Assembly: GCF_964355755.1 (NCBI RefSeq)
Contig: NC_092680.1
Coordinates: 7,295,001-7,359,000, forward strand
DNA from: Antedon mediterranea
Lineage: Eukaryota > Echinodermata > Crinoidea > Comatulida > Antedonidae
Direction: 5' to 3'
Length of the DNA stretch: 64,000 nt
Positions 10,914-24,400 of the stretch are shown piece after piece; position 1 is the stretch's first letter, and each line of letters opens with the position of its first letter. The translations under genes were made by a program, and so were the position numbers. Below the pieces are notes generated by a model that was not told the origin of the DNA, made no database searches, and saw only the letters and a list, made by a program, of their open reading frames with translations.

Positions 10914-12416
10914 GTAAGTTAAATAACGACTGTATTATAAGTCGGTATCAAATATTCTTTACGATTTTATAAAAACTTTTAGGCTAGCTAATTAGTTAGG
11001 CCAGCGTTTCACAACTTCTGCACCGCGATCTCGACTGCCACACCTGGTCTTCTGAGAGTAGAAATTATTTCCCGTACATCAGTTCTGTACAGTATGGGCC
11101 TAGGCTAGTCACTGTAGGTCTACAATAACACTAAATAATAAACTATATATATTAATAAAGTACAATAATAATGTAAAATACGGAAAAGTTACTTGATGTT
11201 GGTTAAACTAAATTTTTTTTCAATATTTCATTATCATATTATGAATATGATGTGTGTGGTCGTGTTATGCGCAATTTGAACGATTTGCGCAATTTGAAAT
11301 TGCGCAAAAAAAATCCTTGCGCAATTTGAATTGGAACATGTGTTTCAAATTGCGCAAGCAACGTATTAAATTGCGCAAGTAATCTGCAAATTGCGCAAGG
11401 TTTTTCGACAGATTGTGAAATCATGCACACCCATATTTTTATAGTAATTTCTAAGAATGATTCAAAATTAAAGATAAATATCGCATTTCCTTATTTTAGT
11501 AGTGCAAATATTGTTATAAGTTAGCATACCGTCGAAGAACCGACGAAGGAAAACGAAGCGGTGGTATTCCACCAGGCGGGCGCGGCGCGGGCGGCCGGCT
11601 ATACTACTCTAGCCTAGCTAGGGTCTGGACTACTGATACTGACTAGGTTACATGGCCTAGCTTAAACTAATATTAACAAGGCCAACAGCCATTAAGTCGC
11701 GTGCTACAATGCATAGTGATACCGGACCGACAGACAAACAGACCGACATACAGACAGACCGACAGACAGACGGAGCGACCGACATAGTGAACTATACTGA
11801 CCGAAATTACTGAACATGTTTAAAAATGTTGAAATGTTTAAAAACATTTATATTTTTTTAATTTACACGTGCGTAGCCTGTCACTTTTGACGTGCTCGTA
11901 TAACGTAATTTCGAGTTGAAAAGTAAGTCAAGAAAACAGAAATCGGGCAAGAAGAGTGCGCAATATCATTTAACGCGCAGTGCGCGCGCAAAAATCTGCG
12001 CACTCATGGCAATTTTGTAAACGCTTAAAATTGCCTGAAACGTACTCTTATTTCATCGAAAATAAATTTTGAAAATTTTAAGCGCGCTTACGCATGCGTT
12101 ACATGCGCTACGCACGTAATTGTATTGCCATATGATGATTTATGCCCTGAAATTTATGAGTACCAAATTTTATTTAATTGTGATTCATGGTTGTTAAGAT
12201 ATGATTACAAACGTGATTTCGTTAAATCGTGCGTAGACCGCGTAATTTTTTATTGCGCACCGTGAAAACATAACCACATCGATTCCTGGCCATAAGGAAT
12301 ATTCTGTGAAAAATTGACTTAGCTAGATTAAACTGATATCAAGATAAGGTCATAAAGCGATAAAACGCATAGTGATACCGGACCGACAGACAGACAGACA
12401 GACCGACAGACAGACC

Positions 12417-12452
<36 letters not shown>

Positions 12453-15400
12453 GGCCGACCGACCGACATAGTGAACTATAGAGTCGCTTCCACGCGACTA
12501 AAAACTTAAAAAGTGAGTATTAACATTATCTTCATTGAAATGGTCTTATTCTAAATTTTAAACTCCTCTGCCTAGGCCTAGCCTAGCCATGTATGGGAAA
12601 ATTTACAGTTCGTTTTCAAATTGCGCAAAGGTGTCATATTGCGCAAGAACTATCTTGCGCAATTTACAAATTGTGCAGCGCAATTTAAAATTGCGCAAAG
12701 ATTTTCTTGCGCAATTTGAAATTGCGCAAGTTGATTGCGCAATTTGAAATTGCGCAAAAAAATCCTTGCGCAATTTTAAATTGCGCAAGAATTCTTTGCG
12801 CAATTTCAAATTGCGCAAGGATTTTTTTGCGCAATTTCAAATTGCGCAAATCGTTCAAATCGCGCATAACAGTCGCATTAAACTAATATTATAACAACAA
12901 TAACATTCAAATGTTTTGATGGCAACCTCCATCCATGTTTTGATTTGGTGTGAACAGGGAGATGTCTCCCTGGTGTTAAAGGGCATGAGGAAAGGAAGCA
13001 GTTGTCATTATGTTGTGTTATGCACTTGTGAATTGTATGACCCCCAGAGGAGAGGTGCGTCATACCAATAATGAATACCATGACACACCCTTGCGTCAAA
13101 ATATGACTTACCTTCAGATGACCGTGATGCATCCATTTTGACCAATTTTGACTATGTTGTTTTTGATATGGTGGGTGGAAAAATGATTAAATTAACACAC
13201 CATTCTTCATCATTTTATATGTCCCTGCATCAATAATTATTTCTAAATAACATACCCATGATGCATCTATCCTGAGGGTTGTGTAGTTAATAATATAATT
13301 GACAAGTGCATTATTGGTACTACTCTCCCCCTCTCCCTCTTTGCTGGTTGAAAAATGTTTAACAAGTAGGCCCTTACCAAAAAGCCCTCATATATTTTTT
13401 TGAGATAGGGTACACCAACTTTAAATTCAATCATTATTTATTGTATATACTATTACTAGGCGTTAATAAATAAAAACAAAAAAAAATGAAATAGGGTATT
13501 CATTTAATGTTGGCTATTTCTATCACTAGATCTAACCATTTAGTGAATTATGAACAAAGTATATTTATCGCCATGTTTAGGGTTCTTGCACCAGAACTCA
13601 ACTGCTCATCGCTAAAGCTGAGACGATCGCGTCTTCGGCCTTTTAAACCTAAATAAAAACATCCCTCTAGGCAATGGTGGGTAAAGACGATGACGGGTAA
13701 AGACGATGGGAGGTAAAGACGATGGCGGGTAAAGACGATGGCGGGTAAAGACGATGGCGGGTAAAGACGATGACGGGTAAAGACGATGATTTGTAAAAGA
13801 CAATAGTAAATTTTTAAAACAAATTGATAATTGAACCTACAAAACCTCTAAAACCAGCAGCAGTACCACACCACTGAGCCAGCCAATCAGTCGAAAAAAT
13901 CGGTGTTAAACTTTGAACATGAGTTTATAAAAATTTGTATGCATGAAAGATTTTAATTGACCAATCAGTTGCATTCTGCGAGAACCCTATACACGGCGTA
14001 CCTGTATAATAGCAGCCATAAATTGTTCATGTCTTGGCTATTTTCTAAGATCATTTCTTTAAATGACCCATTAATATGATGCATGTTGCAATAATTTACT
14101 TGAAACGGTACACGTCATTGATGAAACTGATATTTTGTGTATCTTATATATTTTAGTTAAGGTTTTTGATGTTGTATATCTTGTGTTTCTTGCTTTTTTT
14201 ATTTAACATTTTTTATGCTTGTTTTGTACTGTCAGGCGCTTTATAAAAAGCGCCATATAAATGAAATAAAAAATTACTTTTATTGTTGAATTCTGATTTC
14301 AGTATGCTTTAATTGGCATACTGTATTGGTATGCAATCTTATTGTAAGCAGTGGTTTCATCTGTACCAGGCCTTGTCTTTTAAGGCGAGTGAGTGCGATT
14401 ACTCACCTAACACACTCCTAAATTGCCCTTCAGGAGTGCGATTTACAACACGCCTAAATTTAGTAAACTTCTACACACGAAAATACAAACAGCACACCTA
14501 CAGCACCCCTGAATATATTGAGGAGTGCAATTTGTAGCACACTTATGATTTTCAAAGACAAGGCCTGCTGTACGCAATTTGTGATGAAGTACAACAACTC
14601 TGTTGGAGAAATTCTTCTTGTAAAAACCCAGTAATAATGGTTGTAAAATCATTTAACAGAGAGTTAGTGCACTTAGTAGAATAGGAGCATCTTCATTGTT
14701 CCCTACTGACATAATCCATTGTTGAAATAAAGCACACTCATCTTCAAGATAATCAACCTATACTCAGGTACAGTAGCAGGGTGACAATTTTGCTTTAAGC
14801 TGAATTTGTTTTTAAAGTTCAAAGGTTAATTGATTTAGACTGAATTGAAGTTTGTCAGTAATAATAATAATAATGAAAATATTTATACCTCTTTGGCGAA
14901 GGTAATAATAACCATAGCCTACTGACACGGCTCCTACTGTACTTGGAACACTGTAGTTAATAAGCACACCCCTGTTTTTCATCAGTTTCAATACAAAGTG
15001 AATCACTCATTTTATAGTTTACAGTAAAGCTTGAGGACAATAATAAGATTTACTTTACCTTTATGCTAATTGAAGTACAGTACTGTCAAAGTAACTGCCT
15101 ATTTGATTATTAACTTTTCTTTGAAAAGTACTGTTACCGTGCCGACAAAGCTTGCAATACAAATTACAAATTATAGTTAACATCTTAAAATCATGAATAT
15201 TGTAAACATTCAGTTAGTTTATTTTATTTATAAAATTCTTAATTAGCTAATTATAAATTAGCAAGAATAAGAATTCGTTTTTTTCTTTAAATCAGACTTA
15301 GAGAGTTTATAATTATTTTGAAATTATAAACCTGTAGATATTTAAAAAGTATAGTAACAATGTATGAACATTACTAGATGGATGGTGGCTTTATAGCATA

Positions 15401-18400
15401 ATATAACTACTGTACATTACCACCAACAAATAAAAGCACCTTCCATTGACAGTTTAATGATTTCTTTCAAGGTACTTTTATAAATTTAAGGTTTTAATAA
15501 AGTATAAAACTATCAATCATCCTTTATTTCTACATTTTCATAAGAAAAAGTTATGGTACTGTACATACTAATATAAACGTTGACAAATAGTTTAGCATTC
15601 CCAAAAACATGCTCAGCTAGTAATAGTAAAGTAAAAATCAATTGTGTATGCAAGTCAAATTTGTTTAAAACTGATCACTCTGTATATTACATTGATCAAA
15701 TCAAATCACTTGATTCATGCTTAATAGGAAGATAAGAGTGTTTTTCATAGTACAGTATACAGTAGTACATAAAAATATTTTTGGTTAAAAGATATCTTTA
15801 AATGGAAAAGCACTTAATAATAATACCTGATCAATAATTCAGTACAGTATTACTACAGTACATTCAATTTAATTCAAAAGACATTTATTTATAAAAAGAT
15901 AGTAGTGACAGATTATTGAACAAAAAGTACATTGTACAATAGGGTGGCTCTTTTGTTGCCTGGCCTGTAAAATGTGGCTATGGGCTTGCCATCCTACCCT
16001 CTATCACCTCCTGTTTAGAATGGATCATTCTCCATTCTCCCTCATTTATTCTAATTCTGAATTCAACCCCAGCTTAACCTCTACAGTAATGAAGTGATTT
16101 TATCAGAATAGATGAAACTAATGAAATGCATTCATAATTAGAATAGATTCCTTAGTCATCCCCATTACTGTTAAAAGTGTAAATACCAACGTCGTTCTGT
16201 GCAGTCATACATTGCTACTGTACTGTGTAGTTACTAAAGTGTATATTAGTACACATACAGCAGCAAGCAGTTAGAACTACAGTATGTCCAACATACTGTA
16301 CTGTAGTATAATCAAAATTAGTGGTACACAATCTGTACACAAGACATTAGTTGGTTAATAGTCAATTTTCTCAAACTTATTCTTTCGAAACTGTGTACAC
16401 TGTACAGTACAGTCATTCTTTTTGATAGCATTTAAAACTTGGTATATACTGTAGGCCTAAGTAAGATGTATTATAATGATACAAGTCTTTTGTAGAACAG
16501 TATAAGATGCGAGGTTTTATTGAATTTTACAGTTATTGCGCTTTTTGTTTGATGGATGGATTGGATGTGACATCCGAAATAAAAGGAAATTTATTTGAGT
16601 ACTATTCTTGTCAGAATTTTATCAGAAATAAACATTAAATTTAAAAATGCGATGTGTGAACATTTCAGGGACAAGGCTTCTCACATTTTTCAACATCTGC
16701 AGGATTCAGAACGGTGTAAGGCCCTCGCTAATGCGGAATGCTTCACCGTTCTGGATTCTGCAGATTCCGCTTTCAAACTTAAGGTCAAGGAGGCCCTTCA
16801 CATCACACAATCAAATCGATTACTTAGACGTCACACTTGCCATATGATTGTTTGTTGCCTATGTTCCTTGTTGTTTTATCATTAGCTAATTACTTCCTTA
16901 TTTACATATAACCTGTCCTAATGGTACATTATATATGTACTCTAGGCGTTGTTTTCTGTTCTGAGAATAGTTTCTCGAAACATGTCACATTTTAAGGCAG
17001 TTTGCCTACTCATTAAATGCCTCACTATCGTTATTTTAACTTGAAAGTTCGGTGGAATCATTCATGATTTATCTAACTGTAGTAAAAATGTATTTTTATA
17101 ACTGAAAGAACACAACACAAGGTGCTATTTATTAATAACATCTAGCCAGTGAGTTCATTCAGACTTGTGAATGTTAGCATCACCTATATAGTGAATTATT
17201 CATAGCATATCTTTAATTGCTTTGTTTTCTATCATGTGCACATGATGATGAAGTGAACTGTTTTATTACAGTCTAATAATAGTACTGTATATACACATTG
17301 GTTTGCTATCTTGTTTTTTTTTTATTGCCTCCCACTAAGATGTAATATACAGTACAGTGTAGTACTAGCGTACAAACAAGGTATCTATTTTGAGCTCTGT
17401 CTACACTGTCAAACTAGTTTATGCTGAAATATGGTAGTGATACAAATAACATCATCATGTCCATATATGGGCACATCACATTTTTTTGGCACATAAAGTT
17501 TGATAGTGTAGACAGAGCTTCAGAAGAGGTTCTTGAAAACCATTAAGTTTTGTCTACAATATAAACTCTATGTGACAAAAAAAAATGGGTTGTGCCCAAA
17601 TATGGTAGGGATATGATGTCACCAATTACATTTTTTGCCATATAATTTTGATAGTATAGACAGAACTAAATTATATCCATAGTTTAGAACAAATACTTAC
17701 TGTAGTATTTAATTAATTTCAGTAATTTTGATATACCGGTAATAAAAAAAGGCTACCATAGTGCTCTTTGTTGTGGGAAAACCCCTATGTTGGTACAGTA
17801 TGCACTGTATACCAAGGCTTTTTTCTATATATATTTTTTATTCTGAGCTCCATTACTGCGTTGTACTGTACAGTATGGTCTCCCTTCCCATTGAAAGTGT
17901 AATGGTTTCCCATAACCACTTTTGACTAAAATGAATGTTAATGCACCAGCCTGATTGATGTTTTGTACTACTGTAGTATGTTAGTACTGTATTTAGATTA
18001 CATTCACTTTCATGATTATTAGTATTACAACAGATGTATTTGATTTGAAAATCCCTATGGAGGTAGAAGGCGATGATTGGAATATGATGCTGTAAAATGG
18101 ACAAATCCATGTCATTTTCAGTACTATACCCAGTTCTTAATACTGTACTAACTTTTTGTAATTTATGATGTTTTAATTTGAGAAATTTGTTTTCCAATAT
18201 GCAAAGTGTATAGCATATTTTATAAAACATTTATGATTTTGTTAGAAATTAATGTACAGTATTGTTGTACATAAGGAGAATGTAAAGTTTCCACTTAGGA
18301 TCAGATCAACGTAATGATTAATCGATCTTATTAGCAATGTGAAGTTACAGTCTGACATCTCACGATCTTAAGATCTGTCTACACTATCAAACTAGTTTGA

Positions 18401-21400
18401 CCATATATCAGGGAAAATTTTCATTTAAAAATTTTGTTTAGCAATATTGCTAATCAAACTGATTTTTAAGTCGAGAAACATAGTTTTGTATTGTATTTTT
18501 TGCTACACAATTTTCAAAATGTGTAGCAATAAGGTTGTTTTGTATAGCTTTTTGCTACGCTACACTGGCGAAAATGTTCCCTGTATATGGACATTTTTTG
18601 TCTGATACAGTAAATGTTGATTGTGTAGACAGAGCTTTAATTTGTATTTGATAAATTGAACAAGTATCTTGATGTTGTGTCTATTCAGAAATAAAATTAA
18701 AAATAAAGGCGGATTAATGATTTTTAAAACAGGGGAGCGCTAACATAAAATATTAATATCAAAGAATAGTTCATAATTTCATTATAGCTGTCAAAAGAAT
18801 GAGGGGAAGCGTGCGCCCCTGCTCTACTCATGGATCCGCCCCCTGAAAAGTAAGAGTTAAAGTAGACATTTGCAATGTGAAGGTTGAATAAAAATGTTTT
18901 TTTTTTAATCTTCATATAAAATTAAAAGATGTGAGAATAAGTTACTTATTAAACTCATCATTCGATCTTCACAGGGAACAACCGATCTTCACCACACGAG
19001 CTCATGTTTTTCGAATTGATCCTGTTTCAAAAAAGAATTGGCTCCCCTCCAGTAAACAGGCTGTCAACATCTCGTATTTCTATGACAACACAAAAAACAT
19101 ATATCGCATAATTAGCGTAGATGGCAGTAAGGTAGGCAGCTTCACTTTAATTATTTTAGTTCATAACAATTCAATACACACAGGACTCACTGTTTTGTGA
19201 AAGATTATTAGATAATGGTTTAATGGTTATGGTTTAATTTTAAATGAGGTGAATTTTAAATGTGCCTAGCTTACCTGGATAAACCGACAATAGCCCATAT
19301 TCTCCAGGAGGAGGGCTTAATGTCTAAAGCACCCTCAACCATAATGGACCAGTCTGTCATTGCTCCAGCTATCCCCGCAGTTAAGTAAGCTTAAGTAATG
19401 GTGGCGGTGGTATATTATGTGTGGCCATTTTCACCTCAGAGTGTGGTTGTGGACTTGTCCATTATGGTAGAGGGATGCAATAGGAACTTTTATCTTTTTG
19501 TATCTACTTTCCCTCTGGAGAGCAATGCTATTGTCTGTTTATCCAGGTGGTAAGTGACACTCATATGCTGTACTACCAGTGTTGGTTATTTATTCAGTCA
19601 CTGATTTTTATATTATTTTGTATGCTATTACTGTATTAACATTACTATAGTCACTCATATTTGTTATTGTAATAACATTTGATTTCAATTTTGTTTTAGG
19701 CTATTATTAACAGTACTATAAATCCTTCAATGTCATTTACTAAAACATCTCAGAAATTTGGGCAATGGTCTGATAGCAAAGCAAGCACTGTGTATGGTTT
19801 AGGGTTTTCCACTGAAGCAGAGTTAAATAAAGTAATTATCAATTTATTTATTCAAGTTTTATCACTGATTCCTCTTTGAAAATAAAAAATCTTAATTGAA
19901 AGACTATGCAATGAATGTAAAGTATGTTACCTAAGGATAAAAGAAATGGCACATAGGCTTGTCTCGAACTCATGCCTGCCAATGCAAGTCCATTGTCCCT
20001 TACCATTTATTCCATACCACTCGCTTAGTCTGATGGTATTGGAAGACACAGATTATAAAAAACCTGTTAAGGTAGAGGGTAGTCTCGGATATTGTAGGTG
20101 ATTTACATATTTATAATTAGATTTTCTGTAATGTACCGTATGTGTACACAGTACTATTTCTGCAACAATAAAAAAGATGTTATCTACATGCAATGCATTA
20201 TTAAGTATGATTATTAAGTAATTTGGAGTAGGTTACCATAGAGATGTCTATAGAATAGTACCAGTAGAATTCATAGGTCACCAGGAAACACCACCCCTGC
20301 ACCAGGAACATTGTTGTAAGCCTATTACTTCCTTCTTGTAAGTTGTATTGTTATAGCATACTTGATGTTATATTACCTGATACAACTTGTAAAGTTGACT
20401 GCTTAAAAGTATACTAAATGCCGAATAAAAAGAACGCAAGAAACGTAGAGATCACTGTCGTACGTGTAAGTTGATTGTATTCATTTATGTTATATTATAG
20501 TTTGTAGAGAAATTTAATGAAGTGAAGGAAGCTACGAAGGGTGGACCATCAGAAAAAGGGAGTGGAGAACCACCGAATATTGTGAATTCACATGTTCATC
20601 ATGTAAGTACAGAATACTATACAAGTAACAGGGCTTAAATTTACCTTTTAAGCTGAATATTGTTGATTTCCTGGTCATCATATCATACAGTAAGGAAGAA
20701 CATGAAATGCAGTTTATAATAATCTGACAATTTTGAATTCTTTGCCTACAATTTTTTTAATCTATGCGATCTCTTTCATGATCAATTTTATGGGATCTCT
20801 TTCATGATCAATTTTAGTTTATGCGATCTCTTTCATGATCAATTTTAGTTTATGGAATCTCTTTCCTGATTAATTTTAGTTTATGCGATCTCTTTCATGA
20901 GTAATTTTAGTTTATGCGATCTCTTTCATGATTAACTTGAGTTTATGCGATCTCTTTCATGAGTAATTTTAGTTTATGCGATCTCTTTCATTATTAATTT
21001 TGGTTTATGCGATCTCTTTCATGATTAATTTTAGTTTATGTGATCTCTTTCATGATCAATTTTAACATTTTAAAGTAATCTTTTTCAAGCTAATTTTAGT
21101 TTCTGCAATCTGTTTAATGATTAATTTTAGTTCATGTGATTTGTTTCTTAATCACTTTAGATCAATTTTAGTTCATGTGATCTTTTGAAAAATACATAAG
21201 GGATTCTTCATCTTTAAAATAACATTAGCAAATGTAATGATTATGGAATTTGACTTTTGTGAATAATGTCTTAAGTGGTTTTCAATAGCAACACATAAAA
21301 CATGTTTCATCTTTGAAAGAACATATCCATCATAAATATTATTTATCTGTAGTTTTCTGATTTAACATTTATGGACTCTTCATGTTTAGATTCCAAACTG

Positions 21401-24400
21401 GATAAAAAAGTTCTCAAATGAAAGCGGACACAATTTATTATTATCATATCCTCTGGTATAATCTTACCCCCCCCCCCCCCCCCTATAACACAAATTTGGG
21501 CTGACTTTGTGGGGTGGGACTATACCCGGGAAAACCCTGATTCAGGAGAAAAGAAATTATTGGTAAGCATTTCTTATAAAAGTCATTTAAACTGGCTAGA
21601 GAGAGATCTACATCCAGACCAAAAGTCAATACTGGGACTATACTCGGGAAATGACCTGAAGTGGGATTCTACCCGAGGATATACGGTAATTAAAACAAAT
21701 TGTTTGATGTGGCTTTGTGTTGGGGACCTAATTCCATTGGTCAGTTGTTTTGCACTAGTCTGATGTGATTGTACTGTGTACTCAATACCTGTATTCAGTA
21801 ACATGTGCAGTACCTATTACTGTACTTCAAAATATTTGTATTCACTTTTTAGCTAATCAAATTTTTTCAATAACAAAAAAATGTATAATGATTTACCACA
21901 AAGTATAATTTTATAAGGGTACACTTTATATTACGTTACAATATTGGACAAATGCCTAATCAAAATTATTTACAAGAGAAAATTTGTCTAGCTATGATAT
22001 TTGATGTTCCAAGAGTGTCTTACTTGTTTGGGGGTTGACATACAGTAGTAAGGAATTCCAAGCCGCAATACTCAGTTTTGGATAAAACTATTACTATACC
22101 ATAATACTGTTACATACAGTAGTTGATTATAACTATGACTGCATGATTATGTTACTCACTGTAACGAACTTAAATAAATACAGTATGTTCCAATTGATGT
22201 CATGGATGACTGCACATACAATTACTGAATCTAATTGACCATCCAATTATCAGTCACTTGCAGTGTTTCTCTACAAATAAGTGTAAATTTCAAGCTCATT
22301 TTCTCTAGTTAACGGTACCAACAGTTGCATTAACAGTAGGGTACATGCTAATTGATAATTAGAGATTATTTTGCAATGCTATTATTGTTCTATAAATAAA
22401 ACATATCTAATCCATTGACCTGTGCCATATGTGACATAGGGATGATGTCTACATTTTGAAATAGTTTACAATATGCACATACAGCTCACATCAATATTAC
22501 ATTGGCATCACGTTCAGTGTACATAACTTTTACAGCACATGTACATACAGTGTACTGTACATGAGACAATATTTACATCACATTTATAGCTCACATTATT
22601 ACAATAAACATTGGCATCATATTCAATGTACATCACCTTTATAGCTCACATTATTACAATAAACATTGGCATCATATTCAATGTACATCACATTTATAGC
22701 TCACATTATTACAATAAACATTGGCATCATATTCAATGTATATCACATTAATAGCTCACATTATTACAATAAACATTGGCATCATATTCAATGTACATCA
22801 TATTAATAGCTCACATTATTACAATAAACATTGGCATCATATTCAATGTACATCACATTAATAGCTCACATTATTACAATAAACATTGGCATCATATTCA
22901 ATGTACATCACATTAATAGCTCACATTATTACAATAAACATTGGCATCATATTCAATGTACATCACATTAATAGCTCACATTATTACAATAAACATTGGC
23001 ATCATATTCAATGTACATCACATTAATAGCTCACATTATTACAATAAACATTGGCATCATATTCAATGTACATCACATTAATAGCTCACATTATTACAAT
23101 AAACATTGGCATCATATTCAATGTATATCACATTAATAGCTCACATTATTACAATAAACATTGGCATCATATTCAATGTACATCACATTAATAGCTCACA
23201 TTATTACAATAAACATTGGCATCATATTCAATGTACATCACATTAATAGCTCACATTATTACAATAAACATTGGCATCATATTCAGTGTACATCACATTA
23301 ATAGCTCACATTACTACAATAAACATTGGCATCATATTCAATGTACATCATATTAATAGCTCACATTACTACAATAAACATTGGCATCATATTCAATGTA
23401 CATCATATTAATAGCTCACATTATTACAATAAACATTGGCATCATATTCAATGTACATCACATTAATAGCTCACATTATTACAATAAACATTGGCATCAT
23501 ATTCAGTGTACATCACATTAATAGCTCACATTACTACAATAAACATTGGCATCATATTCAGTGTACATCACATTAATAGCTCACATTACTACAATAAACA
23601 TTGGCATCATATTCAGTGTACATCACATTAATAGCTCACATTACTACAATAAACATTGGCATCATATTCAGTGTACATCACATTAATAGCTCACATTACT
23701 ACAATAAACATTGGCATCATATTCAGTGTACATCACATTAATAGCTCACATTACTACAATAAACATTGGCATCATATTCAGTGTACATCACATTAATAGC
23801 TCACATTACTACAATAAACATTGGCATCATATTCAGTGTACATCACATTAATAGCTCACATTACTACAATAAACATTGGCATCATATTCAGTGTACATCA
23901 CATTAATAGCTCACATTATTACAATAAACATTGGCATCATATTCAGTGTACATCACATTAATAGCTCACATTACTACAATAAACATTGGCATCATATTCA
24001 ATGTACATCATATTAATAGCTCACATTATTACATTAAACATTGGCATCATATTCAATGTACATCACATTAATAGCTCATATTATTACAATAAACATTGGC
24101 ATCATATTCAGTGTACATCACATTAATAGCTCACATTATTACAATAAACATTGGCATCATATTCAATGTACATCACATTAATAGCTCACATTATTACAAT
24201 AAACATTGGCATCATATTCAATGCACATCACATTAATAGCTCACATTATTACAATAAACATTGGCATCATATTCAATGTACATCACATTAATAGCTCACA
24301 TTATTACAATAAACATTGGCATCATATTCAATGTACGTCACATTAATAGCTCACATTATTACAATAAACATTGGCATCATATTCAATGTACATCACATTA

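Larger units (their letters stand above)
11263..12871. mobile_element. fold-back DNA element with long terminal inverted repeats and GTCG target duplication
   Basis: The left end TGTTATGCGCAATTTGAACG and the reverse complement of the right end (TGTTATGCGCGATTTGAACG) match for about 68 bp with one substitution and one A-run length change. GTCG directly flanks both ends (11259-11262, 12872-12875). The subterminal regions (11263-11402, 12616-12871) are made of repeated TTGCGCAATTTGAAATTGCG palindromic modules. There is no transposase ORF. The interior holds a GC-rich patch (11568-11600) and two copies of a microsatellite-bearing repeat. It lies in HOMER intron 1, about 350 bp after exon 1. Confidence 0.8.

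Noticed and set aside
12603-12867. Minus-strand ORFs of 60-71 aa (RNLKLRK repeats)
   Set aside because: They are translations of the TTGCGCAATTT palindromic modules of the fold-back element.
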